From Dromaius novaehollandiae (taxonomy: Eukaryota; Chordata; Aves; Casuariiformes; Dromaiidae): 64,000 nucleotides of DNA. The notes under the pieces were generated by a model that had not been told where the DNA came from, made no database searches, and saw only the letters and a program-made list of their open reading frames with translations. The stretch spans positions 21,844,501-21,908,500 of the forward strand of contig NC_088113.1 of the NCBI RefSeq assembly GCF_036370855.1, in the 5' to 3' direction. The stretch's first letter is position 1; the number at the start of each line of letters is the position of its first letter. The position numbers and the translations under genes are program-made. Shown in pieces: positions 61,801 to 64,000 of this stretch.

Positions 61801-63534
61801 TCATGAAGTCCATAAAGAAAAGGTGTAAGGCTCTGAACTTGGGGCAGAATAACCCTTCCACTGGTACAGGCTGGAAAGCAGCTGGCTGAGTGGCAGCCCT
61901 GCTGAAGGGGGCCTGGGAGTTATTGCAAATGCCAGTTTGAGTTTGAGTCAACAGTGTTCTCTTGTCATATATAAGGAAAAGCACACACTGGGATACACTA
62001 GGACAAACATGTCTGGAAGATCGAGATATGTTATTATCCCCTTTAATTGGTGCTAGAGAGGTTGTGCCGGGAATACTGTGCCCAGCTGAGACACTGAAGA
62101 GGGTCCAGGAGGGAGGTCTACCAAGATGGTCTGGGGCCTAGAGCACATGAGGTGCAAGGAGAAGTTGAGAGAGCTGGGCTTGGTCAGTGTGTTGAAGAAG
62201 AGGGTAAGGGGAAATCTAGTAGCAGCTTACAACTATCTGAAGGGAGAGGGACAAAGCTGACAAAGCCAAACTTTTCTCAGTACTGGCAGATTACATAACA
62301 AGAGGCAATGGCAGAAGGTTGTAGCTTGTGAAAATTGTATTGGACGAGAGAAAAAATCCTCACTACAAGGGTACCGCAGCACTGGACAAGTCAGCCAGAG
62401 GGCCTGTGAAGCCTCCATCCTTGGAGATTTTCCAGGCAGCCTGACAGAGACACGGCTGATCTGATCTAGTGCTACTGTAAGCTCATATGAAATGGGAGAT
62501 TGGCCTAAAGACCTCTGTGGACTGGTCCTTCTACATACCACCCCATCACTTACACTTGCAGTTTGACAACTGGCTATCAAAGCGATAAAGTGTCAGAAAT
62601 ACCACAGATGAAATAAGTTTAGCAGACTCAAATCAGACAGCCACCCAGAGGTTTCTCTGGCCGACATTTCTGTGCACAAAAACAGTGGCCTAAAATTTCC
62701 TGAGAAATATCTTCATACTCATTTTAACTAACTACTTTAAAAGAACAAGTAATAGTTTGGATTTTTGAATAGCTTGCTTACCATTGCACTGAGAACACGG
62801 CCCACATATTTGGGATCATTTCGGTGAGATACATCTGTGGCAGGATCCTGGCGGTAGTTTAAACTTCGATCCAGCATGGAAAGGCAAATATTGAGAATAT
62901 CTCCTTGAAACTATGTTACAGAAATACATTAGTGTGTTGGGACCACAGATTGTTCTACCGTACTAAAAATCTAAATAAAGAGAGGCTAATAATTGGTTAA
63001 CGTTTTTCATATCACTGAATGAAGTGTTGTAGCTCAACCAGGAATTACCAGATGAAAAGATGGCCTCAACAACTGTGAAGATTAGAACTTGAAGAGCTTT
63101 TCAAAACTTGGAATCTGTGTAATGAAGGCAGGGCCTGTGCGTCCCAGTGTTGCTACAGTACTTTACTACATAGCAGAAATGAAGATTTCTGCAGACTGCA
63201 TCTCTGAGTCCTAAGCCATATAGCTGATTAGTCTTCCAAATCCTCCTGTTAATCAGTGTAACAGGGCTTGACATGAGTTCTAATTTCAATACTGGACTCT
63301 GCTGCTCTTCTGAGGTATATGACTGTGATGAACTGGGAAAACTGAACAAGCCCTTGTCACCCAGCTCATGTGAAAACAGGAGCACAAAACACCCAAGTTG
63401 CAACCCTGCGTTTACCTGGCCAAAGTTCCATCCAAAGCTGTTGATATGATGCTTATTGCCCGCGAAAATGATGCCAAACTCTTCTAGCACATATTCCTCA
63501 CACTCAGCCTCGTTAGGCAAGAACACATCATCAC
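52865..63534 (-). CDS. TGM3-like protein-glutamine gamma-glutamyltransferase, exons 4-13 (5' end outside window)
   Basis: A second intact transglutaminase. Exons, 5' to 3': 63416-63534, 62782-62910, 61125-61302, 60826-60961, 59200-59303, 58492-58737, 57299-57604, 55389-55546, 55032-55165, 52865-53012, all GT-AG with matching phases, together about 552 residues. Exons 1-3 lie beyond position 64000. The catalytic residues are present: Cys in [10 protein letters not shown] (exon 6), His in FHVWNES and Asp in [10 protein letters not shown] (exon 8). Calcium-site segments NSNDDQG and [12 protein letters not shown] are kept. The wording [40 protein letters not shown] and NFHVWNES is very close to mammalian TGM3, closer than its neighbour. 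The last exon ends [14 protein letters not shown]. It is likely a calcium-activated cross-linking enzyme of epithelium (inference from TGM3). A CR1 element lies in intron 5 and a GT/GC microsatellite in intron 12. Confidence 0.93.
53639..53683. repeat. (GT)n(GC)n microsatellite
   Basis: About 45 bases of alternating GT then GC dinucleotides in intron 12 of the distal TGM3-like gene. Confidence 0.9.
61650..62545 (+). mobile_element. CR1 LINE fragment of about 0.9 kb in intron 5 of the distal TGM3-like gene
   Basis: The order of blocks follows the CR1 3' half: GACGACAGAGTGAACC, a low-homology ORF2 end, GGGTCCAGGAGGGAGGTC, GAGCTGGGCTTGGTCAGTGT, GAAGAAGAGGGTAAGGGG, ACAACTATCTGAAGGGAG, CATAACAAGAGGCAATGGC, then CATCCTTGGAGATTTTCC and a decayed GACTGGTCCTTCTAC terminus. 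It is 5'-truncated, diverged, and antisense to the host gene. Confidence 0.8.
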
Positions 63535-64000
63535 CTGAAAAGCCAAAGCAGAGGTCTGTAACCCCCCATCTGCCAAAATACATGAAAACCCTATACGGCA
63601 GCCTCAGTAAGAAAGTTTGCAGATATCCACCCTTTGCTATTCTCATTGGTATAAACAGATGGCAAAACTCAGGTTTTCCTAAATTTAGAGAGGGGGGATG
63701 TATTAGAGAGGAGAAAGAGGTATGGACCTCTCTCTCTCCAGAAGAAGGTGGCAGCTGGTAGATTTGTCTTTTTTCATGGTTTCTCAGAGACTGGGCACAC
63801 TCTTCTGAACTTGTGCAGAAGCAGGGAAGCGCTGGCAAAAGCAGAACTTAATCTACACCTTTTGGGGTAAGAAGCTGTCCAGTAAGTATGTGATAAAGAG
63901 CTGATTTTATGTACCAGAAGGTCCTAAGAAACGGTTAAACCATTTCCTGTTCCAGTGCTAGGTTATGTGGTGAATGTTCAGCTCCTGTGCAAAAAATGCA
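63535..64000 (-). other. Intron 3 of the distal TGM3-like gene
   Basis: The DNA upstream of exon 4 up to the window edge. No exon 3 (the NPW-type block) is present, so the window ends inside this intron. Confidence 0.7.

Noticed and set aside
63101-63838. Single 245-codon minus-strand gene
   Set aside because: Only the part from 63416 to 63534 is homologous (transglutaminase exon 4); the rest is intron read through clear acceptor and donor sites.

Overview
The window is nuclear DNA of a vertebrate, most likely a bird; a crocodilian or turtle is less likely but not excluded. The evidence is long GT-AG introns with vertebrate exon structures, a CpG-island promoter, a CR1 retroposon of about 0.9 kb with CR1-type 3' ends, decayed sauropsid-type repeats, and the gene order ZNFX1-like / CCNDBP1 / EPB42 / transglutaminases. 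The last three correspond to human 15q15. Introns are short and recognisable repeats are few, which favours a bird.

Layout. (1) 69-2501 (+): the large terminal exon of a ZNFX1-type NFX1-zinc-finger helicase, with a very short 3' UTR. (2) 2500-3160: a CpG island carrying the promoter of CCNDBP1. (3) 2743-9444 (+): complete CCNDBP1, 11 coding exons, 343 aa. (4) 11962-15786 (-): remains of EPB42 (erythrocyte band 4.2). Exons 2, 3, 10 and 11 survive, exon 3 has an in-frame stop, exons 4-9 are absent, exons 12-13 were not found, and a probable solo LTR sits in intron 2. (5) 25873-31336 (-): a TGM3-like transglutaminase pseudogene with exons 2, 3, 4, 11, 12 and 13. It has three in-frame stops and a destroyed splice donor, and the whole catalytic core (exons 5-10) is missing. 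(6) 36693-49006 (-): a complete, apparently functional TGM3-like transglutaminase of 13 exons and 696 aa, with catalytic Cys274, His332 and Asp355. (7) 52865-63534 (-): exons 4-13 of a second intact TGM3-like transglutaminase whose exons 1-3 lie beyond the right edge.

Items 4-7 form one tandem, same-strand transglutaminase-superfamily cluster that converges on CCNDBP1. The two members far from CCNDBP1 are intact. The two nearest CCNDBP1 are relics that have independently lost the exons of the catalytic fold while keeping good exons at both ends. The exon phase pattern is the same in every copy, which shows tandem duplication. The two intact genes probably encode calcium-dependent protein cross-linking enzymes, by analogy with TGM3 in cornifying epithelia (inference).

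The rest is intergenic or intronic DNA with CR1, MIR-like and older sauropsid repeats, two GT/GC microsatellites and several poly(A)/poly(T) tracts. I saw no RNA genes, CRISPR arrays or prokaryotic features.
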